Part shown: in pieces, positions 39,539-47,822 of the stretch
Position numbering within the stretch: position 1 is the first letter of the stretch
How the letters are laid out: each line of letters begins with the position of its first letter
From: Alphaproteobacteria bacterium
GTDB taxonomy: Bacteria; Pseudomonadota; Alphaproteobacteria; Thalassobaculales; Thalassobaculaceae
Direction of reading: 5' to 3'
Assembly: GCA_024742275.1 (NCBI GenBank)
Contig: JANSYS010000003.1
Coordinates: 124,001-188,000, forward strand
Length of the DNA stretch: 64,000 nt
The notes under the pieces: model-generated
Databases searched by the model: none
What the model saw: only the letters and a program-made list of their open reading frames with translations
Told to the model about the DNA's origin: nothing
Made by a program: the position numbers and the translations under genes

Positions 39539-40495
39539 TCAGTAGCTGCGCTCGAGCTTCAGCCAACCGCGCCGGTCGCGGGACGTCAGAACCACGTCGC
39601 GGACGCCGGAGCCGCCGAGGACCTTGAGCGGCACCTCCACCCCGGCGGACCCGAGATCCCGGACCTTCCGCCACAGCTGCTCCATGTCGCCGACCGGTTC
39701 GCCGCCGATCCCGAGGATGACGTCGCCGGGCCCGATCCCGGCGGTTTGGGCAGGCCCGCCCTGCGCCACGCGGCTGACGACCAGCGCGCCGTCGACCTCG
39801 TCCGGATAAAGACCGATCCAAGGCTGCGCCGGCGTCGTGGCCCGACCGAAAGCGAGCAGGTCGCCCAAAATCGGCGGCAGAAGATCGACAGGGACGTACA
39901 GATTGCCCGGCAGACCGCCGCCGACATCGCCCAGAATCAGGGAGCCCACGCCGACAAGCCTGCCGTCGGTCGCGAACAGCGCGGCGCCGCTAAAATTCGG
40001 TATCGGCGGCGAGGTGTAGAGCGCGTTCTCCAGCAGGTACTCCCATCTACCGGCGAAGGATCGGATACCGACCAGGACGGTGGAGCGGGCGTAGCCGGGG
40101 CCGGCGGCCAGCAGGGTGTCGCCTTCCGTCAGGCCGTCCGCGCTGCCAAGCCGCGCCGGCGTCGCCGCCAGGGGCGCAAGGGCGCGGATCAGCCCGAAAC
40201 CGGTCTCATGGTCGTAGGCGACGGTCTCAGCCGGCACCCGATTCGCGCTCGGATCGATCACCCAGACCTCGTCGGACTCCATGATCAGATAGCCGACCGT
40301 GAGGATCAGGCCGCTGGAATCGATCAGGATTCCGCCGCCCGCTCTTTGCTTTCCGAGATAGCCGGCGGTTCGGGCATCGGCCGGGACGGAGCTGCGGATT
40401 TCAACGACGGCATTCAACGGGTTGTCGTCCGCTCGTGCTCCGACGGCGGGAGCCGCCAGCAGTAAGACGACCATCAAGAAGGCGAGTCTGCGCAT
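39539..40495 (-). CDS. HtrA/DegP-like periplasmic protein with a PDZ domain and degenerate triad
   Basis: The 318-residue protein has a signal peptide (AFLMVVLLLAAPAVGARA), a trypsin-like domain and a C-terminal PDZ domain (GALVVSRVAQGGPAQTAGIGPGDVILGIGGEPV). In the protease domain, the LTNNH motif reads LTVGY (His to Tyr69), the TDLAV motif reads TGFGL (Asp to Gly99), and the serine region reads NFSGAAL with Ser169 kept. The catalytic dyad partners are therefore missing, so it is unlikely to be a protease. It could bind misfolded or partner proteins. It is a single gene, followed by a minisatellite. Confidence 0.86.
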   Translation of the reverse strand: MRRLAFLMVVLLLAAPAVGARADDNPLNAVVEIRSSVPADARTAGYLGKQRAGGGILIDSSGLILTVGYLIMESDEVWVIDPSANRVPAETVAYDHETGFGLIRALAPLAATPARLGSADGLTEGDTLLAAGPGYARSTVLVGIRSFAGRWEYLLENALYTSPPIPNFSGAALFATDGRLVGVGSLILGDVGGGLPGNLYVPVDLLPPILGDLLAFGRATTPAQPWIGLYPDEVDGALVVSRVAQGGPAQTAGIGPGDVILGIGGEPVGDMEQLWRKVRDLGSAGVEVPLKVLGGSGVRDVVLTSRDRRGWLKLERSY

Positions 40496-40670
40496 GGCGC
40501 TCCTCCTCTTTCTGCAGGCAAAGAGGGTAGACTACTGGCGCGGTCCGTCCAGTCAGCGCGTGTCGATTTGTAAGAAGCTTGATATCGTGTTGATTCAGAA
40601 CCGTTCCGTATTGACCTCGGCGCAAGGCGTCCGGTCCTGAGCGGGCGGGGAACGCGCGCGGGAGACTGTG

Positions 40671-41084
40671 ATGGCACGCGGACAGGATTACGTGAAGACG
40701 AAGGCGCTCGAAGCGGTCGAAGCGGCCGACGGCAACCGGCACGAGGCGGCGCTGCTGCTCCGCGTCTGGGCCGATGCGGACGACAAGCTGTACCGCGCCT
40801 TGACCGCACCGCTGATGGCGAACCTCACGGCGCTCGCCGTTCAGCGGGCCACTGGAGCGTCCGATGGCCGCCGGATCGGCGGAAGCGGAGCGAAGAAGAA
40901 GGGTGGCAAGGGCGGCAAGCAGCAGATCGCCGAGGCGGATCTGCTCGCCGCCATCGGCTCGCGAACCGGCCAAACCATGTCGAGCTATCGTCAGTCGGCA
41001 GCGCCGCCGGCCCAGGGCAGCGCCCGCCACAAGCAGGCGGTTACGCTTCTGGCATCTGCCTATCGCAGAAAGCCGTCCAGCTAG
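40671..41084 (+). CDS. Uncharacterised small basic protein
   Basis: The 137-residue protein has an N-terminal helical segment (YVKTKALEAVEAADGNRHEAALLLRVWADADDKLYRALTAPLMANLTALAVQRA) seen in other alphaproteobacterial hypothetical proteins. A Gly/Lys-rich linker (GAKKKGGKGGK) and a shorter helical end follow. The NRHEAALLLRVWA pattern recalls short DNA- or ligand-binding helix motifs, but no function can be assigned. The start is ATG with GGGAGAC upstream; a GTG directly precedes it. It is convergent with the next gene, 25 bp away. Confidence 0.6.
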   Translation: MARGQDYVKTKALEAVEAADGNRHEAALLLRVWADADDKLYRALTAPLMANLTALAVQRATGASDGRRIGGSGAKKKGGKGGKQQIAEADLLAAIGSRTGQTMSSYRQSAAPPAQGSARHKQAVTLLASAYRRKPSS

Positions 41085-41109
41085 ACCGGATGTTGGCGCG
41101 ACGGCCGTA

Positions 41110-41751
41110 TCAGACCGGTCGCGCCTTCACCATGTTCTCGTAGAGATTGGCAATATAAGTAGGATCGGCGCCGATCTGCTGATTGGTGCGCGACCGGTGC
41201 TCCGCGGTCTCGGCCACGCCCGCGCTGATCATGTTGGGCGCCGCCTCGTCCGGGCAGATCGCGAGGCCGGTCTTCTCCAGGCTCGCCATGATTTCCTGGC
41301 TATGCTTACGGAAGCGCTGGAACGACGAATCGAACTTACCGGAGTCCTTCTTGCCGGGGCTCGACGCGCGAGACAGAGCCATGGAGAAGATGTCCAGGAC
41401 GAGATTGGCGTTCCGCGTCTCGATCCATTCCGTAACCATCGCCCCCCAGACCGCACTCACATAGGTCCTGGACGCCGACGACATCATGCCTTTGGACAGG
41501 GTCTGATCGGCGGCCTGTACCATCGCGTCTGTCGGCGACCGCGGAACCATCACGAAACCCGCGAGCGTCAGCGACTCGACCACTTCTTCGGCGTCCTTGC
41601 GGTAGTTCTCCCACTCGTTCTCGATCAGGAACGAGCCGAGGAAATCCACCTCGTTGTTCTGTACATTATTGAGAAAACGCGCGAATTCCTTCGCGAAGTA
41701 CTCAACGACGGACGGCTGCTGATTTACCTGTGACGCATTCCTGCCACGCAT
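41110..41751 (-). CDS. Uncharacterised protein with two VPR-PT type repeats
   Basis: The 213-residue protein is not recognised. It holds two copies of a short motif: AGFVMVPRSPTDAMVQAA at about residues 64-81 and TGLAICPDEAAPNMISAG at about residues 161-178. Motifs of the form G-[hydrophobic]-x-x-P-x-x-P-T-x-x-M are common in small phage proteins and in poorly characterised bacterial ones. The rest is mainly helical and charged. Codon use is slightly less GC-biased than the genome average, and the gene is preceded by a 300-bp AT-rich gap. It may have been acquired with phage-derived DNA. Confidence 0.6.
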   Translation of the reverse strand: MRGRNASQVNQQPSVVEYFAKEFARFLNNVQNNEVDFLGSFLIENEWENYRKDAEEVVESLTLAGFVMVPRSPTDAMVQAADQTLSKGMMSSASRTYVSAVWGAMVTEWIETRNANLVLDIFSMALSRASSPGKKDSGKFDSSFQRFRKHSQEIMASLEKTGLAICPDEAAPNMISAGVAETAEHRSRTNQQIGADPTYIANLYENMVKARPV

Positions 41752-42049
41752 CGCTGTCTTCCTACCCGGTTCGGCACGAGGCGTTCAAGCCGCTCTCCGG
41801 CCCTCTTCAGCCTTCGTACCTATACTCTTCCTCTCATGGTCCCGCACACGGTTGCTACTCCGTCTACGTCCTATTCCACATCGCAAATTAAGCGACGGGT
41901 ATTCTGGTATGTGTTTCAAACACGACGCCGATTTCAGGCATCACCCTAACATCCCACGGTACCCGTCGTCGCGAACTATAGACATCATGCGCAATTTTTG
42001 AAATCCCAACGAGCGGGATTCTCGGGAAAAAGCTATCTGGAACGACGGT
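41752..42049. other. AT-rich intergenic region of about 300 bp
   Basis: This stretch is clearly less GC-rich than its surroundings (for example 41877-41905 and 41985-42060). It contains no convincing gene on either strand. It probably carries the promoter of the minus-strand gene ending at 41110 and the end of the minus-strand gene at 42050. Confidence 0.5.
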
Positions 42050-42418
42050 TTACCGGGTGATTCGGGGTTTCAGGAAGCGAGGCGGCGCCGGAATGACGAC
42101 ACGGTCCTGGGTCTCGCGCAAATCCTGCCAGTCGCGCGCCGTGTCGCGGACATTCTCGCGAACCGGGGTCCGCCGCTGCTCCACCGTCTGGGCCCGATAC
42201 CGTCGCGCCCGATGGTCGGCGCTGTCGCCGATGCTGGACCGCTGCCACGGGGGAAGGGCGTCGAACGCTGCCGAGGCTGTCCGCAGATCGGCGCTACGCC
42301 CGGACCGAAACGCCCGATTGACTTCACGCGCCACGATGCTTCCCGCGCCAAGTTCGGCGTTCACCACCTCCGAGAGCACGCCCAATGCGCGACGATCCTG
42401 CGGGTCGATCTCAGACAT
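42050..42418 (-). CDS. Uncharacterised Arg-rich protein
   Basis: The 122-residue protein has an N-terminal segment (EIDPQDRRALGVLSEVVNAELGAGSIVAREVNRAFRSGRSADLRTASAAFDALP) with good coding character, then an Arg/Gln-rich tail (RAQTVEQRRTPVRENVRDTARDW). No family is recognised. The ATG at 42418 has GTGAGAA upstream. It follows the HPt-like gene on the same strand after 119 bp, so it may be linked to that pair. Its reality rests on codon use and on the conserved-looking N-terminus. Confidence 0.5.
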   Translation of the reverse strand: MSEIDPQDRRALGVLSEVVNAELGAGSIVAREVNRAFRSGRSADLRTASAAFDALPPWQRSSIGDSADHRARRYRAQTVEQRRTPVRENVRDTARDWQDLRETQDRVVIPAPPRFLKPRITR

Positions 42419-42537
42419 CCGTTTCTCACCCAGACATCCCACCAAAGCCGGTCCGGACCGAGCCCGCCGGCAGGGAAAGACTATTCCAACCGGCGCGAAG
42501 AGTCAGCCGTCAAGGCGTCGCGGGCCGGACTCCGCGG

Positions 42538-43032
42538 TCAACTGTCCTTGAATTTCGTCCGGACCGCCGAGAAAGCCTTCAGGACCGCCGCCTCGGTCGG
42601 GCCGCCCCGACCGGTTATGCGGTTGGCAAGCACCACATAAAGCGCGTCGATATGCAGATCGATAACATCGGATCGGCGCCGGTCGAGTCTGGTCAAGCCG
42701 GCCGCGAAATCGTTGAGAGACTTGCCGATGGCGGTCAACAGGTCGTAGCCGATGGTGCCGCCCGCGCCTTTGATGTCGAGCGAATTCGAGTAGATCAGCG
42801 CCAGCGCCTGCCTCTCCTGCTCCGGCCCCTCGCCGGCCTCGCGCAGTGCTTTCCGCATGGCGACCAGCCGGTCGGCGATATCTGCGGTAAAGGTGTCGCG
42901 TGCCTTATGAACGACCTGCTCGAGCTTCTGCACCATCGCCGGTGAAAGCTTGAGGTCGAATCCCTTGGAATGGTTGACCGCCTTGCGCCGGAGATCCGGG
43001 CGCGGAGGGATGATCTGGGCCCTTCGCGCCAT
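42538..43032 (-). CDS. HPt-like protein without the phospho-histidine
   Basis: The 164-residue, mostly helical protein has LDIKGAGGTIGYDLLTAIGKSLNDF at about residues 85-109. This is the histidine-phosphotransfer motif (H-x-[IL]-K-G followed by a Gly-rich turn), but the histidine position is Leu85. Related alphaproteobacterial proteins keep the His. Lys and Gly of the motif are present, so the fold is likely intact but phosphotransfer is unlikely. Its ATG overlaps the receiver stop by ATGA, so the two are translated together. It may act as a docking protein. Confidence 0.72.
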   Translation of the reverse strand: MARRAQIIPPRPDLRRKAVNHSKGFDLKLSPAMVQKLEQVVHKARDTFTADIADRLVAMRKALREAGEGPEQERQALALIYSNSLDIKGAGGTIGYDLLTAIGKSLNDFAAGLTRLDRRRSDVIDLHIDALYVVLANRITGRGGPTEAAVLKAFSAVRTKFKDS

Positions 43033-43523
43033 CAGTCGATGTGCCGCCGGTCGGGGCCGTCGTATTCAACCTGCCGGCGCCGACGGTCCGGACCGAAATA
43101 GCCTTCGGCATTGACGAACGCCCGGGGCCGGGCGATCACCGCGACGAGACGCCGGTAGAGGCCCTCGACGTTGAAGGGCTTGGCCAGGAACTCGGTTACG
43201 CCGCGATCCCGCGCCCGCATGACGTATTCCTCCTCGGAATTCGCCGTCAGCATGATGATCGGGGTCATGCGATCCGGTGAATCGCTGGCGGTGCGGACCC
43301 AGTCGATCAGATCGATCCCGTCCTCCGGGTCCATGTAGTACTCGGTGATGATGATATCCACAGGCTCGCCGCGCAGCACGTTGCGGGCGCGCTCCACAGA
43401 TGTGACGCTGCGGACGCGCGTCACTTCGAGCATCGCCAGGATGTCTCGGATCAACTGGGTCGACAGTTTGTTCTGATCGACGATCAGGAAACTCACCTTA
43501 GAGAAGTCGATTTTTTCGGGCAT
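43032..43523 (-). CDS. Response-regulator receiver protein with Asp-to-Glu at the phosphorylation site
   Basis: The 163-residue protein is a single receiver domain with a C-terminal YFGPDRRRRQVEYDGPDRR tail, a layout shared by a set of alphaproteobacterial receivers whose partner is an HPt-like protein. The acidic pair reads VDQN (one Asp lost) and the phosphorylation site reads IITEYYMDPEDG, with Glu61 in place of Asp. Thr (IMLTAN) and Lys (FLAKPF) are kept. Glu can mimic phospho-Asp, so it may be locked on. The ATG at 43523 begins the domain. No kinase gene is nearby. Confidence 0.85.
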   Translation of the reverse strand: MPEKIDFSKVSFLIVDQNKLSTQLIRDILAMLEVTRVRSVTSVERARNVLRGEPVDIIITEYYMDPEDGIDLIDWVRTASDSPDRMTPIIMLTANSEEEYVMRARDRGVTEFLAKPFNVEGLYRRLVAVIARPRAFVNAEGYFGPDRRRRQVEYDGPDRRHID

Positions 43524-43672
43524 GCGCGCGCCGTTACTCGGCCTCTCCAGTGATCCCTTCAATTCGTCTCAAACATAAGCGCGCCGGGGCGATATGTAAA
43601 TCAATGCGCGCGTCGGCGGCGTTCGGGTTCGGCTGGTTTACTTCCAACCGGCCGGCCGTCAGGATCGCGTCG

Positions 43673-44554
43673 ATGACCGCTGACTCCATTCCCGTCTGCC
43701 AAGCTGCGGACCCGAGCCCCCGATCGCCAGGATTTGCGGTGCCCGCAGGCGCGACCGACTGCCATTTTCACGTATTTGGCCCGGCCGACCGGTTTCCCTA
43801 TGCACCGAATCGAACCTACACCCCGCCCGACCACCCGGCCGACGCGTACCGCCACCTGATCGACACCCTCGGCGTGACCCGCTGCGTTACCATCCACCCG
43901 AGCGTCTACGGTACCGACAACGCCATCACCGAATGGCTGCTCAGGGAAGCCGCCGGCTGGGCCGGGATCGAAATGCGCGGGATCGCGGTGCTGGGCGCCG
44001 GGACTGACCGATCCACCCTGCACCGGCTCGATGGTCTCGGTGTGCGCGGGGTGCGCTACAACCTGCTGTACAAGGGCGGACCGCCGGCGGACGAAATCCG
44101 CGCCATGGCCGATCGGATCGTCGATCTGGGGTGGCACATCCAATTCCTCGTCGACGTTTCGACGTTCGATCTGTCGACCTATTGTGACCTGCCGGTCGAG
44201 ATCGTCGTCGATCACATGGGCCATATGGACCCGAGCAAGGGCATCGAGGACCCGGGCTTCGCCACCCTGCTCGATCTGTTGCGCCGAGGAAGAGCCTGGG
44301 CAAAGCTGTCGGGCGCCTATCGCAGCACCGCCCGGCGTCACCCGCCCTACGACGACGTGGTACCGATCGCCCGCGCCCTGGCCGAGACCGCGCCGGATCG
44401 CTGCGTATGGGGAACCGATTGGCCGCATCCCTTCGTCCAGATCCCGATGCCGAACGACGGCGACCTGATGGACGAACTCGCCGTCTGGGTGCCGGACGCG
44501 GCCCGCCGGAAAGCCATCCTGGTCGACAACCCGGCCCGCCTGTACGGGTTCTGA
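43673..44554 (+). CDS. Amidohydrolase family protein, 2-pyrone-4,6-dicarboxylate lactonase type
   Basis: The 293-residue protein has the metal-binding start GATDCHFHVFGPADRFPYAP, then VEIVVDHMGHMDPSKGIEDPGF and the C-terminal CVWGTDWPHPFVQIPMPNDGDL. These match the LigI/PDC-lactonase group of the amidohydrolase superfamily, which opens lactone rings in lignin-derived aromatic degradation. The C-terminal aspartate that acts as general base lies in GTDWPHP. It is a single gene; no lig or pca cluster is beside it. The ATG at 43673 is chosen because the frame upstream to 43550 lacks conserved features. Confidence 0.83.
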   Translation: MTADSIPVCQAADPSPRSPGFAVPAGATDCHFHVFGPADRFPYAPNRTYTPPDHPADAYRHLIDTLGVTRCVTIHPSVYGTDNAITEWLLREAAGWAGIEMRGIAVLGAGTDRSTLHRLDGLGVRGVRYNLLYKGGPPADEIRAMADRIVDLGWHIQFLVDVSTFDLSTYCDLPVEIVVDHMGHMDPSKGIEDPGFATLLDLLRRGRAWAKLSGAYRSTARRHPPYDDVVPIARALAETAPDRCVWGTDWPHPFVQIPMPNDGDLMDELAVWVPDAARRKAILVDNPARLYGF

Positions 44555-44566
44555 CCGTCGCGTTGC

Positions 44567-45664
44567 TCAGTCGACACGGGTGGCGGTCACCGAAATCGAG
44601 ATCGTCACATCGTCGCCGACAGCCTGGTTGGTCGCCCATTCACCTGTCCCGATGGCGAAATCCTGACGGTTCACGACCAGAGACCCCGCCGCGTGCGCGG
44701 TTTCTCCGTCGATCCGAATGGCGAAGGGCAGCGCGATCTCGCGGGTCCGCCCCTTCAGCGTCAGCACCCCGACCGCTTCCAACGCGTCCGCGCCTCCGCC
44801 ACGTCTGATCTCCCGCGCCTCGAACACCGCCTGGGGAAAGGCGTCGACGGCGAAGAAATCGCTCCCCCGCGCCTCGGCGTCCCGGTCGTCGTCGCCCGTA
44901 TCGATCGACGCAGTGTCGATCACCACCCGCACCCGGCCGGACGGGCCCTCCGGATCGAAGCGGATATCAATGTCGTAGTCGCGGAACTCGCCTTCGATCG
45001 GAGAGCCCAGTTGGGTGAAGGTGAAAGCGATCCGGCTGCGGTCCGGGTCGGTGCGCCAGGACGCAAGGCCCTCCGGCGACGCCGCACCCGCGCCGACCGG
45101 TGCCATGAAAACCGCAAGAACAAGGATCGCCGGCAGCATCCGGCGCAGGGTCGCATCCCGGTCCACAAGATGGTGCTTGAGCGCCGCAGCCGCGTGCAGC
45201 GCCACCAGCACGAGCAGGACATAGGCCAGGGTTGCGTGCGCCGTCGCCAAGAGATCCGCAAGACTCCTGTCCGGAGCCACCAGGTCCGGCAGCACGACAA
45301 GACCGAACAGGTTCACCGGCGTATTCGCCGCCGACGACATCAACCATCCGAGCATCGGCATCGCGATCAGGCAGACGTAGAGCAGCCAATGGGCGACGGT
45401 CGACGCCCGGCGCTGCCAGTCAGGCCCGCCTAGAAACCGCGGCTGCGGATTGGCCAGCCGCCAGAGCAGCCGCAGCGCGGTTACCGCCAGGATCGAGAGA
45501 CCGATCGACTTGTGCCAGCCATAGGCCTGAAGCTTGGCGAGCCCGATCGGCAGGGCGTCCATCCACCAGGCGATGGCGAACATGGCGGCTATGGCGGCGG
45601 CGGTCAGCCAATGGAAGCCTTTGGCCACCCAACCGAACCGATCCTCGGAATTCCGCAGTTCCAT
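44567..45664 (-). CDS. Fusion of cytochrome b561 domain and YceI domain
   Basis: The 365-residue protein joins two families. Residues 1-175 form a four-helix b561-type cytochrome (KGFHWLTAAAIAAMFAIAWW, YGWHKSIGLSILAVTALRLLW, AHWLLYVCLIAMPMLGWLMS, ALHAAAALKHHLVDRD), with histidines positioned for haem b. After a further hydrophobic segment, residues 200-365 form a YceI-like lipocalin barrel (WRTDPDRSRIAFTFTQLGSPIEGEF, FAVDAFPQAVFEAREI, LTLKGRTREIALPF) that can bind a polyisoprenoid. The fusion suggests electron transfer to or from a quinone-like ligand in the periplasm. The ATG at 45664 begins the conserved part. Confidence 0.9.
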   Translation of the reverse strand: MELRNSEDRFGWVAKGFHWLTAAAIAAMFAIAWWMDALPIGLAKLQAYGWHKSIGLSILAVTALRLLWRLANPQPRFLGGPDWQRRASTVAHWLLYVCLIAMPMLGWLMSSAANTPVNLFGLVVLPDLVAPDRSLADLLATAHATLAYVLLVLVALHAAAALKHHLVDRDATLRRMLPAILVLAVFMAPVGAGAASPEGLASWRTDPDRSRIAFTFTQLGSPIEGEFRDYDIDIRFDPEGPSGRVRVVIDTASIDTGDDDRDAEARGSDFFAVDAFPQAVFEAREIRRGGGADALEAVGVLTLKGRTREIALPFAIRIDGETAHAAGSLVVNRQDFAIGTGEWATNQAVGDDVTISISVTATRVD

Positions 45665-45713
45665 CCAACGCTCCTCGGGCCCCTCGAAGAAGGATAGGCG
45701 GGAACGGCGGCGA

Positions 45714-46649
45714 TCAACCCCCTGCGGCAGTCCTGGTCGGCGATCCATCTGCGGCCGTGCGGATCGCGCGCTGCGCGAGATGCTCGCGCCAGGACAGATA
45801 GATGCCGCTGGCGATCAGGATGGCGATACCGGACCAGGTGAACACGTCCGGGAAGTCGCCGAACCAGAGGTAGCCGATCAGCGTGGCCACGACGATCTCG
45901 GCATAGATGAAGGGCGAGATTACCGAGGCCGGCGCCTGTTCGAAGGCGCGGATCATGAAATAGTGGCCGAAGGCGCCGATCGAGCCCATCACCGCCATGC
46001 GCGCCCAATCCGCCGCGTCAGGGGTCTGCCAGACGAACGGCAGCAGCCCGGCGGTACCGACCATCCCGACCAGGGAGGTGTAGGCGAGGGTGACCAGCGG
46101 CGGAGCGGCCGTGCTCAGGTGCCGGGTCAGCAGGGCATAGGCGGCGATGCACCCGCCGGCCGTCAACGCCAGCAGCGCTCCCGGCTGAAACACGCCGAGT
46201 CCGGGACGCAGGATCACCAGCACGCCGAGAAACCCGACCAGGACCGCGCCCCAGCGCCGGGCGCCGACCTGCTCGCCGAGGAACAGGGCGGAAATCGCCG
46301 TGACGATCAGCGGAGCGACGAACATCAGCGCCAAACCGTCGGCCAGCGGCAGCGTCCGCAGCGACCAGTAGAAGAACCCGGTTCCGGCCAGGATCGCGAT
46401 GCCCCGGGCGAGCTGCAGCGGCAGACGGTTGCCGCGTTTCAGGTCGGCGGCGTGGCGCACCGCCGCGATGGGCAGGATGAACAGCGATTGGAAGGCAAAA
46501 CGGGCGAAGACGAGCTGGACGACCCCGTAGCGGTCGCTCATGGATTTCGCCAACCCCTCCATGATCGGCAGCAGCGATACCGCGAGCAGCATCAACGCGA
46601 TTCCGTGCAGGACGCGGTCGGGCGGCGGCGGGGTTGTCGGCTCGGTCAT
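45714..46649 (-). CDS. EamA family (DMT superfamily) transporter
   Basis: The 311-residue protein has ten predicted helices arranged as two EamA repeats; the first begins LHGIALMLLAVSLLPIMEGLAKSMSD and includes VFARFAFQSLFILP, and the second includes ASVISPFIYAEIVVATLIGYLWFGD. Such carriers export small metabolites, often amino acids or drugs; the substrate is not predictable. It lies 49 bp upstream of the b561-YceI gene on the same strand. A second, related EamA gene is present at 48.6 kb. Confidence 0.88.
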   Translation of the reverse strand: MTEPTTPPPPDRVLHGIALMLLAVSLLPIMEGLAKSMSDRYGVVQLVFARFAFQSLFILPIAAVRHAADLKRGNRLPLQLARGIAILAGTGFFYWSLRTLPLADGLALMFVAPLIVTAISALFLGEQVGARRWGAVLVGFLGVLVILRPGLGVFQPGALLALTAGGCIAAYALLTRHLSTAAPPLVTLAYTSLVGMVGTAGLLPFVWQTPDAADWARMAVMGSIGAFGHYFMIRAFEQAPASVISPFIYAEIVVATLIGYLWFGDFPDVFTWSGIAILIASGIYLSWREHLAQRAIRTAADGSPTRTAAGG

Positions 46650-46902
46650 CGGGAGTCCTCGGCGGAGGCGCGGCTCGGCGCGCCGTCGGACGACGCGCGG
46701 AGGCGCCAGGCGGCCCACCATCCTACGACACCGTCGCAACCGGTGGAGGGGTCGAAGTTCGAGACCAAGACACGGCATGTCCGAGGGCCGAAACCCTCCG
46801 TTTCTGACACCTGCCGCTTCGTTCAGCGAACTTCCGCGCTATATCGTTGAGACACCGGACCTCGTGTTCGACACTTTCGGACGTCTGCCCGGGGGAGTCC
46901 AA

Positions 46903-47718
46903 ATGCTGCGTCTGCTGCCGATCGTCGTTCTTCTCGCACTGGTCTCCGGGCGGGCCGCGGCCCAGACACCGGTCGACCTTCAGCTCGTGCTGGCGGTCGA
47001 CGTCTCCCGTTCCATGGATCAGGACGAACAGCGCCTGCAGCGCGCCGGTTACGTCGCCGCCTTGCGCGATCCGCAGGTGATCCAGGCGATCGAGGGCGGT
47101 CCGCTCGGCCGGATCGCCGTGACCTACGTGGAATGGGCCGGACAGGGTTTGCAGAACGTTCTGGTGCCCTGGACGCTGGTCGACGGCGCCGGAGCGGCGC
47201 GCCAGATCGCCGACAGGCTCGCGGCGATGCCGTTGCAGCGCCTGCGCCGCACGTCGATCAGCGACGCGCTGACCTTCTCGGCCCGACTGTTCGAGGCTTC
47301 CGGATTCACCAGCACCCGGCGGGTGATCGACGTCTCCGGCGACGGACCGAACAACAGCGGCTTCGTGGTGACCGGGGCCCGCGACGCCGTCTTGGACCAG
47401 GGGATCACGATCAACGGCCTGCCGATCATGCTGAAGACCGCGTATCCGAGCGGCTTCTTCGACGTACGCGATCTGGATCTCTACTACGAGGATTGCGTGA
47501 TCGGCGGATTCGGCGCCTTCATCGTCACCGTGCAGCATCCCGGCGAGTTCGCCGCCGCGATCCGCCGCAAGCTGATTCTTGAGATCGCCGGCCGTCAGCC
47601 GCCGGCTCGACCGATTCCGGCCCAGTGGACCGATCCCCAGACCGGCCGGACAACCGCCGAAACCGATTGTCAGATCGGCGAGAAACTCTGGGACGCCTGG
47701 ATGAACGGGATGGAATGA
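46903..47718 (+). CDS. DUF1194 protein, von Willebrand factor A-like
   Basis: The 271-residue protein has a signal peptide (LPIVVLLALVSGRAAA) and a VWA-like domain with the metal site DVSRSMDQDEQRLQRAGYVAAL. It includes VIDVSGDGPNNSGFVVTGARD and ends TDCQIGEKLWDAWMNGME. DUF1194 is widespread in alphaproteobacteria and its role is unknown; the VWA fold and export suggest a periplasmic binding role. The ATG at 46903 is chosen for the signal peptide. The upstream 250 bp separates it from the divergent EamA gene. Confidence 0.85.
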   Translation: MLRLLPIVVLLALVSGRAAAQTPVDLQLVLAVDVSRSMDQDEQRLQRAGYVAALRDPQVIQAIEGGPLGRIAVTYVEWAGQGLQNVLVPWTLVDGAGAARQIADRLAAMPLQRLRRTSISDALTFSARLFEASGFTSTRRVIDVSGDGPNNSGFVVTGARDAVLDQGITINGLPIMLKTAYPSGFFDVRDLDLYYEDCVIGGFGAFIVTVQHPGEFAAAIRRKLILEIAGRQPPARPIPAQWTDPQTGRTTAETDCQIGEKLWDAWMNGME

Positions 47719-47822
47719 TCGAAATGATCGACGTTAGCGCACGACCTGGTGCCGAATCCGCATGGATGCCTTTCCGTCAGCGCGCCTGCGGGAGGAGGAC
47801 CGACAGCGTATAAACTCGGTCC

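Noticed and set aside
39212-40465. Plus-strand frame with Gly-Ser-Ala repeats that could be a repetitive surface protein
   Set aside because: The repeat is a minisatellite, and the rest lies opposite the HtrA-like gene with a signal peptide and PDZ domain on the minus strand.
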